A stretch of 64,000 nucleotides of DNA from Cepaea nemoralis (GCA_014155875.1 JACEFZ010014614.1:1-64000), one strand, 5' to 3'. Shown: positions 17,823 through 27,120, counted from the stretch's first letter. The notes: generated from the letters alone by a model not told the origin. Translations and numbers: made by a program.

Positions 17823-18233
17823 TTATAAACGTCTAGTCTTATCTCTAATTGTCTTGAAACCTCCACCTCGGCTGGCGATGTCCAACAACTCCAGACTGGG
17901 GGGTTGGACGGTGTGCTGCACTTCGGGCTGGACAGCGAGCTGCTTCAAAACTTCAGCGCTCTTAGCTGTGAGTTCCCTTTTCAGCTGGGGCGGCAAAGGC
18001 CTGAGAGCGTCCACCAGCTTTTTGGCAGCTGCACCTGCGGAGGCCACAGACTCCGTTGTCTTGGCCACATTCCTAACTATGGGGCTGCCAACAAATTTGG
18101 CAACTTTACTGACGGCACTGGGTATCACCTTAGCACCTGAAGAGACCAGACTTCCAACCGCCCGAGCTGCCGAGCCCAACCAATCGAACATCCCCCCACC
18201 TACCCGCATCCGACGTCTTGGGAAAACATACAT
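17823..18233 (-). CDS. pVI-like minor capsid / membrane-active protein, 136 aa
   Basis: Starts at the ATG at 18233. After a basic N-terminus (PRRRMRVGGG), it has a stretch MFDWLGSAARAVGSLVSSG that would form an amphipathic helix, followed by Ala/Val/Lys-rich helices and a Pro/Leu-rich tail. This order resembles the adenovirus pVI type of internal capsid protein. The assignment rests on position just upstream of the major capsid gene and on composition, not on a strong motif. Confidence 0.55.
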   Translation of the reverse strand: MYVFPRRRMRVGGGMFDWLGSAARAVGSLVSSGAKVIPSAVSKVAKFVGSPIVRNVAKTTESVASAGAAAKKLVDALRPLPPQLKRELTAKSAEVLKQLAVQPEVQHTVQPPSLELLDIASRGGGFKTIRDKTRRL

Positions 18234-18235
18234 GG

Positions 18236-18985
18236 TTACACACTGCGAATATGTAGCCTTATAGTTATTTGCTCGCCTCTAAAGTTTAATTGTGCACCGT
18301 CTTGGTCAGTCAACGAGACGCGTATGCTGTGTATACTACCAGCTTGGGTGATAGGGAGGTAGACAGCCGTTCTGGGAGACTCTAAGATCTTATAGCCAGG
18401 GCACACGTTGGGGAAGAATGAGTAGATGGTGGGGTGGGATCCCCCACCGAGGTAAGACCCACTCACCACATTGCAATTGACCAGAATGCTATTCACATGG
18501 AAGATGTCAATTGGTTTCTCCCCTTCTTTATAGCCCTTAGTCAGTATTTGTGGGTCGAACCCCAGTATTTTTCGCAAAGTTGAAGCACCCATATCAACCT
18601 CATAGTCGGGGCTGGTTATCTTTACAAAAGCCCGAAGGGTTGAAGGGTTGGGTCCTATGGCGATGTAATACTTCTCCTCAGCCTTCTCATTCCAATCCTT
18701 GGCCTCCTCCATCTTTCTTTGAATCTCTCTATTGATCTGGGCGAGCTCATAAGCCCCCTCTTCTATAGTGATAGTTTTCCACTCCTTCTTCTCCACACGG
18801 TAGACGAAAGTATTGTTGGTGGAGTTAACATTGCTGATGGAGTTGTAGGTCTCTAGATTCAGCAAGGCCAGCTCGTATAACTTCTGGGGGTCAAGGTACA
18901 GCGCTGGGGAGTAGTAAGTTGTCCAGTCGCTTTTATCCGAGTTACCACCAGGGACATATTCTCCTTGGTGCGAGTCGCACCTCCA
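18236..18985 (-). pseudogene. Minor capsid/penton (single jelly-roll) protein, 5' end broken
   Basis: The protein matches, from memory, the Polinton minor capsid (penton) family: LETYNSI near the start, IEEGAYELAQIN, VNSILVNCNVVSGSY, FFPNVCPGYKI, VYLPITQAGSI, and a final VSLTDQDGAQLNFRGEQITI. These pentons would fill the icosahedral vertices. The frame is open upstream to about 18985 with a conserved-looking segment (YVPGGNSDKSDW, LYLDPQKLYELAL) but no ATG. An ATG in a different frame at 19031 leads into a short helical segment that stops near 18945, so a one-base shift near 18975 probably separates the start from the body. Confidence 0.75.
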
Positions 18986-19036
18986 TCGCTGCGAGCCGGT
19001 CGCGGATGTCCTTCAACACTTGAAGCTCCATGTTTA

Positions 19037-19180
19037 ATGAACGAAGATTCTTCTGTTCAACTTGATGGCCTGCTCCGTAGAGACCACTCCACTGCGCATA
19101 AGCTCATCCAGTATCGCAGATATTTCTGTGTCAACTCCCGTATTCCCCGCCTCCTTTGAGGCCACTAACGAGGCTAGGCG
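19037..19180 (-). pseudogene. Tail of the coiled-coil gene beyond a nonsense codon
   Basis: Directly after the TAG that ends the 19181..20182 gene, the same frame stays open for about 47 codons with a helix-like, non-random sequence (EISAILDELMRSGVVS, KEAGNTG) before a TAA. In the second copy of this region the TAG triplet reads GAG (near 28484..28490), so the TAG is probably a private nonsense mutation of this copy and this tail is part of the gene. Confidence 0.6.
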
Positions 19181-20182
19181 CTACACCAGAGTGTTGGGGT
19201 CGTTGTAGTATAATACACCACTACCTCGGATTAGTCCGTATTTTTTTCCCTTTTTGCTATAGACTGGTATTTTGGCAAGTTGGGCCAGCCGGCTAAATGT
19301 CTCAATAGCCTGTGGGGTGTATTGTTTTGTTTTGACGAACCGCTTGGTTAGGAGATTGTACAGTGTCTCATCGGCCGGAGCCGACAATACTAGGGTGTCC
19401 CCATCAAAGGCTTGCAGCCGGCCCGCGGCCAGAGCTGCTGGATCAATAGTTAGGGTGCCGAATTTGCCTCCTCGGAGTTTCAGCCCATGCCCACGAACAA
19501 TAACACCTTGTCGTTTATGTAATATAAGTATAAGACGGTCCCTAAATAGCTTTATGTTCTCAATCTCATAATCTAAATCTCCCATTTTCTCCTGAGTGAT
19601 ATCCTTCCTCTTCTTCCTCCCCCCGAGCGTGTGTGAATTGAGTTTTGCGGACTTGGTAAGAAGCTTTTGTATGTCTGCATCTGGCGCGTTGATGAGTGCG
19701 CTAGGCTTTGGGAAGCTGTATTTGTTAAGAACTTCCTCATCTAAGTTCTGATCCATGTCAATTATAATATCTTCTGGAGGAGTCACTGGGGCTATGGCCT
19801 CCTCTGCTCTGGCCTCCTCTGCTTTGGCCTCCTCCAGGGCTCTGGCTCTGTCCTCAATGGCCCTGTTCAATGCCATAATGGCCTGAGCTAGCTCGTTAGC
19901 TTGTTTGTTTGTTCGTATAGCCAATTCACTGGTTTGTTTGTCTGCTATTTTTGTCAACTCACCAGTCTGAGCTTTGATGATTTGGTTTATTGCCCCTGTT
20001 TGTTGTGCTGACCTATCTACTACAGTTTTAGTAATTGGTGTGAAGAGTTTGGCTGCCTCCTGTTGTAAATCTGCTTCCCCCACCCTCTCCGCCAGAAACC
20101 GCTGCTTCAGGCGGTCCCGACGTGCTAGATAATCCTTCACAAAAGCGTTACGCTTTGCTTGGTTAGTCACATCAGCCCACAT
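19181..20182 (-). CDS. Conserved Polinton coiled-coil protein, unknown function
   Basis: About 333 residues from the ATG at 20182, which begins just downstream of the ATPase stop (20211). The region above it (to 20266) only extends the frame into the ATPase gene. N-terminal helices (RRDRLKQRFLAER) lead to LFTPITKTVVD, a Gln/Thr/Lys heptad-like coiled coil, an Ala/Glu-rich run (ALEEAKAEEARAEEA), a basic GGRKKRK patch, and a C-terminal globular part with RGHGLKLRGGKFG and YLYYND-like ends. It is a frequent neighbour of the ATPase and minor capsid genes in animal Polintons by my recollection. A structural role is inferred only from position. It ends at a probable premature TAG. Confidence 0.65.
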   Translation of the reverse strand: MWADVTNQAKRNAFVKDYLARRDRLKQRFLAERVGEADLQQEAAKLFTPITKTVVDRSAQQTGAINQIIKAQTGELTKIADKQTSELAIRTNKQANELAQAIMALNRAIEDRARALEEAKAEEARAEEAIAPVTPPEDIIIDMDQNLDEEVLNKYSFPKPSALINAPDADIQKLLTKSAKLNSHTLGGRKKRKDITQEKMGDLDYEIENIKLFRDRLILILHKRQGVIVRGHGLKLRGGKFGTLTIDPAALAAGRLQAFDGDTLVLSAPADETLYNLLTKRFVKTKQYTPQAIETFSRLAQLAKIPVYSKKGKKYGLIRGSGVLYYNDPNTLV

Positions 20183-20210
20183 GTTGTTGCTATCGCAATG
20201 ACATATATAT

Positions 20211-20894
20211 CTAAATAGAAGACTTCGGGATATAGAACCGATCGAACCCACATCGGTATTTGCCATCGTGGGCCTTGCTGGCCAGGTCGATTACTGCGAA
20301 ACCGTAAGGTTTGCTAGTGCACTCTGTGAAGAACTCCCTGAATTCATCAAAGGGCATATCACCACCAACATAGGAGTCGTGAATGGCGCGCAGGTTCTTC
20401 GTATCTTGGTTGAAGATCACCAATAGATTGGTATTGTCACGGATGGCCTGCTTGGGAATTCTGAAGAAGCTCTGGGTTAGGTAGAATGTGTCGGCACCAC
20501 CGTGCCGGCCCTGGCAGAAGTACTTCTCGATCGGCCCCTGCTTCTCCAGCATGACATCATCAAAGACCATGACAGCTCTCTCTTCAGGGTTCAGGTCCTC
20601 GACGGGGATGATGTCTTCGGCTGAGCTATGACAGGAGGCAATATTTTGCCCCGCAACCTCCCCGACAGACTCGGCCCAATCTTGGAGGAACTGGTACTTG
20701 TCCTGCCCCAAAGACTTCGAGTACAGGTGCAGTCGGTCATAGTTTAGGTAGCCCGGCTTCAGTAGTAGGTTGAGCATCATGTTTGTTTTTCCGCACCCCG
20801 ATGGCTCGCACACAACACAACGAATGGTGTCCGGCAGCAGCCAGTGGTGGTGGTGGCGGGCTTTGTCCTCAAGGTCGAAGTTGGTTATCTCCAT
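20211..20894 (-). CDS. FtsK/HerA-type genome packaging ATPase
   Basis: About 227 residues from the ATG at 20894; the longer open frame begins at a GTG. Walker A is CEPSGCGKTNMM near residue 30, Walker B is AVMVFDDVM near residue 108, and a downstream LTQSFFRIPKQ with an N-T-N-L-LVIFNQ block fits the A32-like packaging ATPase class of Polintons and adintoviruses. It would pump element DNA into the capsid. The frame is intact. It is the first gene of the leftward capsid block and starts 33 bp from the divergent zinc-ribbon/PLA2 gene. Confidence 0.88.
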   Translation of the reverse strand: MEITNFDLEDKARHHHHWLLPDTIRCVVCEPSGCGKTNMMLNLLLKPGYLNYDRLHLYSKSLGQDKYQFLQDWAESVGEVAGQNIASCHSSAEDIIPVEDLNPEERAVMVFDDVMLEKQGPIEKYFCQGRHGGADTFYLTQSFFRIPKQAIRDNTNLLVIFNQDTKNLRAIHDSYVGGDMPFDEFREFFTECTSKPYGFAVIDLASKAHDGKYRCGFDRFYIPKSSI

Positions 20895-20927
20895 TTTAAA
20901 TATATACACATTTGCAATATCTTAAAT
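20895..20927. promoter_or_regulatory. 33-bp divergent intergenic gap
   Basis: An AT-rich gap (contains TTTAAATATATAC) between the start codons of the leftward ATPase and the rightward zinc-ribbon/PLA2 gene. It probably holds overlapping or bidirectional promoters, with elements extending into the coding regions. This is inferred from geometry and the TATA-like composition. Confidence 0.45.
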
Positions 20928-21452
20928 ATGTATTGCCTGCGCTGTAAGAAGCAGACTCCTACGCTGGAGGAGTCGGAGGTCGTGCTGAAAAATCGTCGAA
21001 TAACCAGACGCGGTCTCTGTGAAGTTTGTGGTGCTAAGAAGAGCCAGATTGTTGGTATGGGGCTCCTCAACAAAGCACTGAATATGTTGCCTTTGCCTGA
21101 GCTGCATATGAGGCTGCCTGAGGGCGTCAGCTCTGAGTATGTTCCTGGAGGCTCGTTCCAGAATACAGGGAAATATAGCTACTGTGGCCCTTTCACTAAA
21201 CTAGATAAGCGGATGGTCCAAGGCTATGAGGGGGTCAACACACTCGACCGCGCCTGCAAGGCTCACGACATTGCTTATGCGGCTCATAGCGATACAGCTA
21301 ACCGCAACGTTGCTGATGATGTCCTAGCCGCGGCGGCTGAAAATATTGCAGCGTCTAGTGATGCCCCCGACTGGGAGAGTCGCGATGCTCGCATAGTCTC
21401 GGCCCTGATGTCTGCCAAGAGCCGCTTTTTTATGGGTGCGCCCTCGTTTTGA
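20928..21452 (+). CDS. Zinc-ribbon plus phospholipase A2-like protein, 174 aa
   Basis: I start at the ATG at 20928 because the family phrase MYCLRCKKQTPT begins there; the longer frame intrudes into the ATPase start. Residues 1-45 form a zinc-ribbon-like unit with CLRC and CEVC pairs, repeated in the next gene. The second half carries a PLA2-type arrangement: the calcium-loop-like YCGPFTKLDKR, then GVNTLDRACKAHDIAY with the His-Asp catalytic pair, then a DTANRNVADD helix. Parvovirus capsids use a similar domain to breach endosomes; the same role here is inference. The frame is intact. The copy at 30281 is damaged. Confidence 0.8.
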   Translation: MYCLRCKKQTPTLEESEVVLKNRRITRRGLCEVCGAKKSQIVGMGLLNKALNMLPLPELHMRLPEGVSSEYVPGGSFQNTGKYSYCGPFTKLDKRMVQGYEGVNTLDRACKAHDIAYAAHSDTANRNVADDVLAAAAENIAASSDAPDWESRDARIVSALMSAKSRFFMGAPSF

Positions 21453-21479
21453 ATATATAGACATATGTAGTATATCAAT

Positions 21480-21677
21480 ATGTATTGTTTTCGGTGTAAG
21501 AGACAGACCCCCACTAAGGGTGGGACGATTAGCAAGATGAAGAATGGACGGTCGGTTAAGCGTGGCACCTGCATTGTGTGTGGTGGAAGGAAGAGTCAGA
21601 TTGTTAGTGGGAAAGGACTCATCCTGGGGCCCAACTCACCACTCAAGGATATCCCCCTCTTGGGATGGCTGTTATAG
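21480..21677 (+). CDS. Small zinc-ribbon protein, 65 aa
   Basis: The protein is nearly all zinc ribbon: MYCFRCKRQTPT (CxxC), GRSVKRGTCIVCGGRKSQIV (CxxC), then a short Gly/Leu/Pro tail. It is clearly related to the first 45 residues of the preceding zinc-ribbon/PLA2 protein and looks like a duplication of that domain. It lies 27 bases after that gene, on the same strand, and just before the integrase. Similar MYC-x-x-C ribbons appear in other large DNA viruses and adintoviruses; function unknown. Confidence 0.75.
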   Translation: MYCFRCKRQTPTKGGTISKMKNGRSVKRGTCIVCGGRKSQIVSGKGLILGPNSPLKDIPLLGWLL

Positions 21678-21702
21678 AGGTATGTGATATGGCCTTACAA
21701 TA

Positions 21703-22704
21703 ATGGAGCGTGTTTACTACAGCCCGCAAGGTTATTGGAAAGGGCATTCAGCTGTGAAGAAGTTGGCTGCTGCGGCTAAGGTCAGTGAGACTGAGGCTAG
21801 GGAGTGGCTTCAGAAGCAGGCTATCTGGCAAATCTACCTGCCGAGGCCTCGCTATATTCCACGACCCCACATCGCCGAGTCCACGCCGAATGCTGTCCAT
21901 CAGGCAGATCTTTTGTTTCTCCCACATGATCGCGTTGGCCTCAAAACCTATAGGTATGCCTTGACGGTGGTTGATGTTGCCTCACGCTACAAGGAGGCTG
22001 AGCCGTTAACAGATAAGAGTAGCGACGCGGTCGCATCAGCACTTGGGCGGATCTATAAACGCGGGCCGCTCAGATGGCCTAATCTTTTGCAGATTGATCC
22101 TGGGCGGGAGTTTATGGGTGCCGTCAGTCAGCTGGTTGCTAAGCATAAGACACAGGTACGCCGTGGGCAGGCAGGGAACCATCGTCAGCAGGCCATTGTC
22201 GAGCGGTTCAATCGCACTCTGGCAGAGAGACTGTTCGGGGCCCAATATGCCCAGGAGTTGTTACTCGCTGCCCGAGGCTCAGATGAACGGTCGGTCGAAT
22301 GGGTGAGAGCTCTACCCCAGGTAGTCGCTGCGATCAATAATGAGGTGACGCGTTTGACTGGTAGGAAGCCAGCTGAGGCGATTAAGGATTCGATCGTCTC
22401 CCACGCTACAGCCGCGCCTGCCCGCCGCGCTATCGGGGGTAAGGAACCTTTAATTCCAGCCGACTCGCAGGTCAGGTATCTCTATTCGGCGGGCGAGCTT
22501 GAAGGGGGCCAGCGTCGGGCCACTGATCCTACATGGTCGCTGACCGTGCACAAGATTAGTCATATCACCCAGCAAGAGAGGCGGCCCTCTCTTTACTACC
22601 TGGTGGATGGGCCGGCTCGTGGTTTTGTGCACGAGGAGCTGCTCATTGCTCCTCCAGACACACAGCTACCCCCTAGCAGGATTCTAGGAAACCGTAGGCC
22701 TTAG
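21703..22704 (+). CDS. int: Polinton integrase (retroviral-type, DDE)
   Basis: Inserts the element into the host genome, producing the 5-6 bp duplication. 333 residues with a helical N-terminus (YYSPQGYWKG, AREWLQKQ), and an RNase-H-fold catalytic core with Asp69 (HQADLLFLPHD), Asp132 (LLQIDPGREFMG) and Glu167 (QQAIVERFNRTL). The Asp-Glu spacing is 34 residues. The C-terminal region near 270-320 (WSLTVHKISHI, GFVHEELLIAP) resembles the SH3/chromo-like tail of Polinton integrases. The frame is complete in this copy and broken in the copy at 31057. Its last 32 bases overlap the convergent polymerase gene. Confidence 0.92.
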   Translation: MERVYYSPQGYWKGHSAVKKLAAAAKVSETEAREWLQKQAIWQIYLPRPRYIPRPHIAESTPNAVHQADLLFLPHDRVGLKTYRYALTVVDVASRYKEAEPLTDKSSDAVASALGRIYKRGPLRWPNLLQIDPGREFMGAVSQLVAKHKTQVRRGQAGNHRQQAIVERFNRTLAERLFGAQYAQELLLAARGSDERSVEWVRALPQVVAAINNEVTRLTGRKPAEAIKDSIVSHATAAPARRAIGGKEPLIPADSQVRYLYSAGELEGGQRRATDPTWSLTVHKISHITQQERRPSLYYLVDGPARGFVHEELLIAPPDTQLPPSRILGNRRP

Positions 22705-25700
22705 TGTTGATACCATCAGCACAAATCCACTTTTTCGTGTCCATGGGGCTCAGAGATGTTTTGTTCATCTCATAAACTCCTATCTGGTGGCCCTTGCTTC
22801 GGATGGCAACCTGTGTGTGTTTGTATTCACGCTGGCTGAACAGACTGTCCTTGTAGTGTTCGAGTCTGAGGTCCTTCTTCACAACTGTCCGAGCCACTCC
22901 TTTGGCTTTCTTGATGTTGGTGGCCTCCTCTAGGATTGAGTACATCTTTGGTCTGAGACCGACGAACTCGGCTATCGAACGACCATTGCACTCGTCTTTG
23001 AATTTGCCGACCACCTGTTTATTCACAGTCGAATGGTTGGGGTGGTCACGCGGATAATCTGAGAAGTCGTACCAGTCGGGGTGAGCCTTCATGTCCGCGT
23101 ACACATACTCAGTCTCCACCTGAAGTAGAAGGGAGTCAGTATCTGTGTAGCAGAGCTGGAGTCTATTACCGTATTGGGGTTTAAGCCGGTTGTACCAGAA
23201 GTCGTACATGAGGTGCTTGGATAGGTCCAGGATGGCCTGCCCACAATAGACAGGTTTATTCAGCTGGACCTTGTTCTTGATGCTGTGAACCACCACCAGT
23301 CCACCGTTGAAGATTCTACACGATTCGTAGTTGGGGCTGGCGATTAATTTTCGGAGTCGGTCAGTCTCGGCGCCTCTGACAAGGTTGACTCTGATACGCT
23401 TGCGAACATTCTCCATACTCTTCCCAAAGACGGCATTGTTCATCAGCTTGAAGAAGTCCTTCTCAAATTCCGATTTGGCTTGAGCCCGTAGAGAGGTGTT
23501 CATCTCTATGTAGGGCTTCATCCATTGGGACTGACTGAACTTGATGGCTCGGTGGATCTGGGTGACCTCTAGACCGAGGCTGTGATAGAGTTTGAGATTG
23601 CGGTAGTGGACGACGTATCGCTCCTTGTTGTGGAGGTGGGGTACCAGCTTTGTTTGCTTCGTGAACTTACCCCCCCCCCCCCCCAGTTTGTTCTGGAGCT
23701 CGCGCTGATAGCTGCTCAACCAGGCCTCGGGGATGGTCATGGTTTCTGGGGCTAGTGGATAGTCGCTGTGGGCTTCATGTAGATGTGCTGGGTACTTCAT
23801 ATCAACCTCAACAAGCCACCCCTCTGGGGCGTTGTCGGGGGTGTTGAGTACCTCCTTGAGAGTTGGATTGGCCCATTGGAACCCGCCGGTGGGGAGGTAT
23901 TCCATCATGGCCCATCCATACAGGTTATTTGCATCGAGGTACATGATCCATGAATTGGGTGTTGTGGGGTCATAGTCTGAAGTCTTGGGGTTGTTGGCCT
24001 TAGCATACCGCTTGGAGACCATGGCCACACCCCCGCGGAGACCCTTCTCAAAGAGGAGGTGCATGTCCAAGTCGGTTAGGAGCTCGAGTTGCACCTTCGT
24101 CTTTTTTAGGAGTGCGTCCCATGCCAGGCCTGGTGCACTGATGTAGTGGGCTGGGTCGAGCTGATATACCTCCATGCAGGTGTCTCGGAATGCCTCGAAC
24201 ATATCAGCCAACAGACCGACGTCTGTTTTCAGGTATAGGTCATGGTAGCCTCCGAGTGTTTTGCAATCGAGATCCTGCCACACTTTCTGGGCGTGGGCAT
24301 AGTCAGAGTCACTGATTCCTTCTCGGGTGAGCTTGCTGTAGAATGCCTCTTTGGGTGGTAGGCGGTCCTCTGCAAAGCGCTCGAAGCTGTCCATATATTC
24401 GTAGGGGTATACACCCTTACGGAGAAGGAGATGTGACTGGCTCTGGCTTAGCGTGGCCCTGAACTTGCTCATTAAGGCAGCCCAGGGGGTGTGCTTCTCA
24501 GTGTTGCACGTCTCACATCTTGAGATTATGTCGTTGCCTCTACGTGTCAGAGCCATTGATTTGCCACAGTGTGTCAGCTCGCTGAGGTTCCCTACCAAGG
24601 TGTCTAGAGAGCTATTCATGAACTGTAGGCTGTCAATGAATTGCAGCTGTCCGATGGTGAAGGAGGCGTACTTCTCTAGGGTGTTTGGTATGCAGGTAAT
24701 TGTTGTGTTGTCTACTTGTTTGGTTTGCCATTGGCCGTCTTTCTTCTTTTTGTAGACTTCTTTTTCCCCAGTCCAGACGGCCGGCCGCTTGCATGATGTT
24801 GTGGGAGTCGTATCCTCTGAGGTTGTGGAAGACTACAGGTATCCTCAGCTTATCTCTGTTGATGCGACATGCTAGATTACAGACATTGTGGGCTGCACCC
24901 CGGTATTTGCCTGTAATATGGCAGTGGTCTCTCACCTTGTCCCCCTCCAGCGGATCTTTACAGATGTGGCAAGTTGCGACGGAGGCAAAGCCTTCACGGT
25001 CTTTTTGCACCGCACCATCATTGCCGGCCGCTGTAACTTGTGGTGGATGGTGGCCTGCTCTCGTCCCAAGCATCGGAGGAATTCATCGGCAGCGTCCTTC
25101 CCACGATATACAACAGGGTTTGTGGTGAGCCCGTCACAGCGTACAATGGTGTAGCCGAAGCTGCAGGGGGGCTGCTCAGCAAGTTGGCGGGTGTTGCTCT
25201 GGCTTGGATCCATTGCCGCACCATGTACTGGAACGTTCAAGGTCTCAAAGTCTGCGTATATGATGTATAGCGCCCTCATCTGTTTCTGGAGGGACTTGAA
25301 ATTCATCTTTCCCTCTTTAGGCATGACATTCACCTGACAGGCTGTGTTGAAGCCTTGACAGAGTGGTTCATTCTGGTCCAGGGTTTCCTGAGTGAAGTGT
25401 ACATGGAGGCAGTTGAGGCATGGATACTTCTTACCCTTGTGTTTGCTGTTTCCATATAGAAGCCGCCCCACATCCTTGACCCAGACATAGTGCCTATTCT
25501 CATCCTTACATAGGAGCAAGAGGTTGATTTGGTTGCGCTGGAGTGTGTTGGTTCGGAGTATGGTTGGCCCTTTGTTCCACCCAAAGACTCTGATGGCTAT
25601 GGTGGGATTCTGGTTTTCAAACTTCGCAATACTGGTCAGCTGCACCGGGAAATGGATTCCTTCAAAGTTTAGCTCTCCCAGGTGGGCGCTATAATTGTTG

Positions 25701-26604
25701 AGCCTATCAGGATGCTCTCCGTGCGCTACTGGGTAGAGCGCAGAGAGTATGGCCCATTCAAAGCAGCGGTTGTCCTCATTCTTCACATTCACAACACTAC
25801 GTGGTGGAATGAAGCTGGGGGTCGCGAAGTAGCTAGAGCCTCGGAATGGTTGGTATTTTGCGATGTAGAGATCGAGCTGCACACAATCATCATAGCTCCA
25901 ATCCGAACCCTGTTCAGTGAAGCACTCACTGTCTGCATATATCTTAGCAACGGCATGGTTAAATACCTCTTCAAATTCCCCCACATTCAGCATTTCGAGG
26001 TTCCTGCTTCCGTGGGCTGCAATTGCCGTGATCTGTTCACCTTCCGGTGTGGTGCGATAATATCTTAGGTGGAGATACAGCTGTATTTTTATGCCGCCAT
26101 AATCCCCCAACCCTTTTACCACCAGGGATTTGATGGCGGGCTCCATCGAAAACATAAATGCTCCAGGTTCTTCATAGCCGCTACCTTCTGGGACGATTGC
26201 TTCATATTTTCTCAGGCTCCCCTCAACCTCCCGGGTGAGTTTCAATTCAGGTGCGTTGTGAATGAATGCGGCCAACTTCTCATCCACTTCATCTCGCACA
26301 CTACAACTCGGGCAAGGAACTCTGCTTCGAGGTCGGTGTGGCGTTGAGCAAGCTGCCGGGCGCGGTGTCGTCGCTCGGCGACGATCGCGGCTCGGTCCGC
26401 GGTGGTACCGTGTACAAATCTCAGAGCGGTGGTAATCCCTGCTTCAAGTCGTGCCCCCTGTAGATTAGGGTTCTTCTCGAGCAGGGAGGCCCTAGCCATC
26501 TCGCGCGCTCTGAATATTTCCCCCTCAAGAACGGCCTTCCTCCTCCCACTGTATGGCATGCCATACTCGCGGGCTTGCTGTTTCAATTGATTCAGCGTAG
26601 GCAT
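22673..26604 (-). pseudogene. polB: Protein-primed DNA polymerase B, three frameshifts (copy 1)
   Basis: Replicates the element from protein-primed ends. Over about 1300 codons: an N-terminal SAP-like helix pair (LNQLKQQAREYGMPYSG), Exo I IIYADFETL, a Cys/His finger CHICKDPLEG...HCHITGKYRG, Exo II HNLRGYDSHNI, motif A YLDANNLYGWAM, motif B KLMNNAVFGKSM and motif C CYTDTDS. I start at the ATG at 26604; upstream only GTG is available. Breaks lie near 26301 (one base fewer than copy 2), near 25011 (one base fewer than copy 2), and near 24770..24790 (shared with copy 2). The C-terminal catalytic half, 22673..24619, is in one frame. Confidence 0.9.
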
Positions 26605-26685
26605 GGCTAAATACACAGATCCGTCAGTCTCTAACAGGTAGGTGTGTAAGTACACTGATGACTTCACCTCTCTCTAATTGAAAGT

Positions 26686-26962
26686 TCAATCCACTATAAT
26701 CTTAGCAATTCGACGAATCTCTGCATTATAGTCCTTTACATTCTCTTCGTACCAGATTCGGTGATACTCCTTGTCATATTCACATTCTTTACATAGTTCT
26801 AGGAGATTGTTGACCCCCTTCCCACATTTCCGACATGGTTTAATAAATGAACCCTTCCGTATTAGCACTGCATGGACTTTGCAGTAGTCCCTCATACAGC
26901 TACGATTGCAGGGCTCCGTGGAATGTAGCCGTAGCCACTTAGTTGTTCTTCGCGGTGCGCAT
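26686..26962 (-). pseudogene. CxWL zinc-binding-type protein at right end, frameshifted (copy 1)
   Basis: The frame from 26895 downward has CKVH (CxxH), CRKC (CxxC), then LLELCKEC (CxxC), the same order as the left-end proteins at 12969 and 13798. The upstream CKWL and Cx3C (CNRSC) parts lie between 26895 and the ATG at 26962, but a two-base loss near 26940, compared with copy 2, creates an early TAA. Its N-terminal half is thus cut off here. It reads inward from the right inverted repeat, mirroring the left cluster. Confidence 0.65.
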
Positions 26963-27028
26963 CTTGGTATGTCTGCGGATGATACCCTCTAAATCAGCGG
27001 CTCGGTCGCCTGTAGGCGACCCGTACGT

Positions 27029-27120
27029 GCGCTCCGGGTTGGATCCCTAGGGGGCTGTTGTTTTGGCGCTCCTGTGGTGCCACCGACCTTTTGGCCCCAA
27101 AGCCCCAGTATACATCTACT
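27029..27120 (-). repeat. Polinton right terminal inverted repeat (92 bp, internally deleted)
   Basis: Reverse complement of the left repeat, but missing about 32 bp of the GC-rich core that copy 2 keeps at 36430..36465. Just inside is a small palindrome, GGTCGCCTGTAGGCGACC (27004..27021). Confidence 0.92.

Larger units (their letters stand above)
12606..27120. mobile_element. Maverick/Polinton (adintovirus-like) element, 14.5 kb
   Basis: A self-synthesising DNA element with inverted terminal repeats starting AGTAGATGTATACTGGGGCT, a 5-6 bp target duplication, and the full hallmark gene set. That set is protein-primed DNA polymerase B, retroviral-type integrase, FtsK/HerA packaging ATPase, adenain-type protease, double-jelly-roll major capsid, minor capsid/penton and pVI-like protein. 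Fiber-like, membrane, coiled-coil, PLA2-like and small Cys-rich proteins are also present. Such elements are thought to move as transposons and, with capsid genes, possibly as virions. Single-base lesions in polymerase, fiber, coiled-coil, minor capsid and membrane genes make this copy non-autonomous. Confidence 0.95.

Noticed and set aside
19180..19184. Programmed readthrough of the TAG ending the coiled-coil gene
   Set aside because: The second copy has GAG at the matching triplet, so a private nonsense mutation explains it better.
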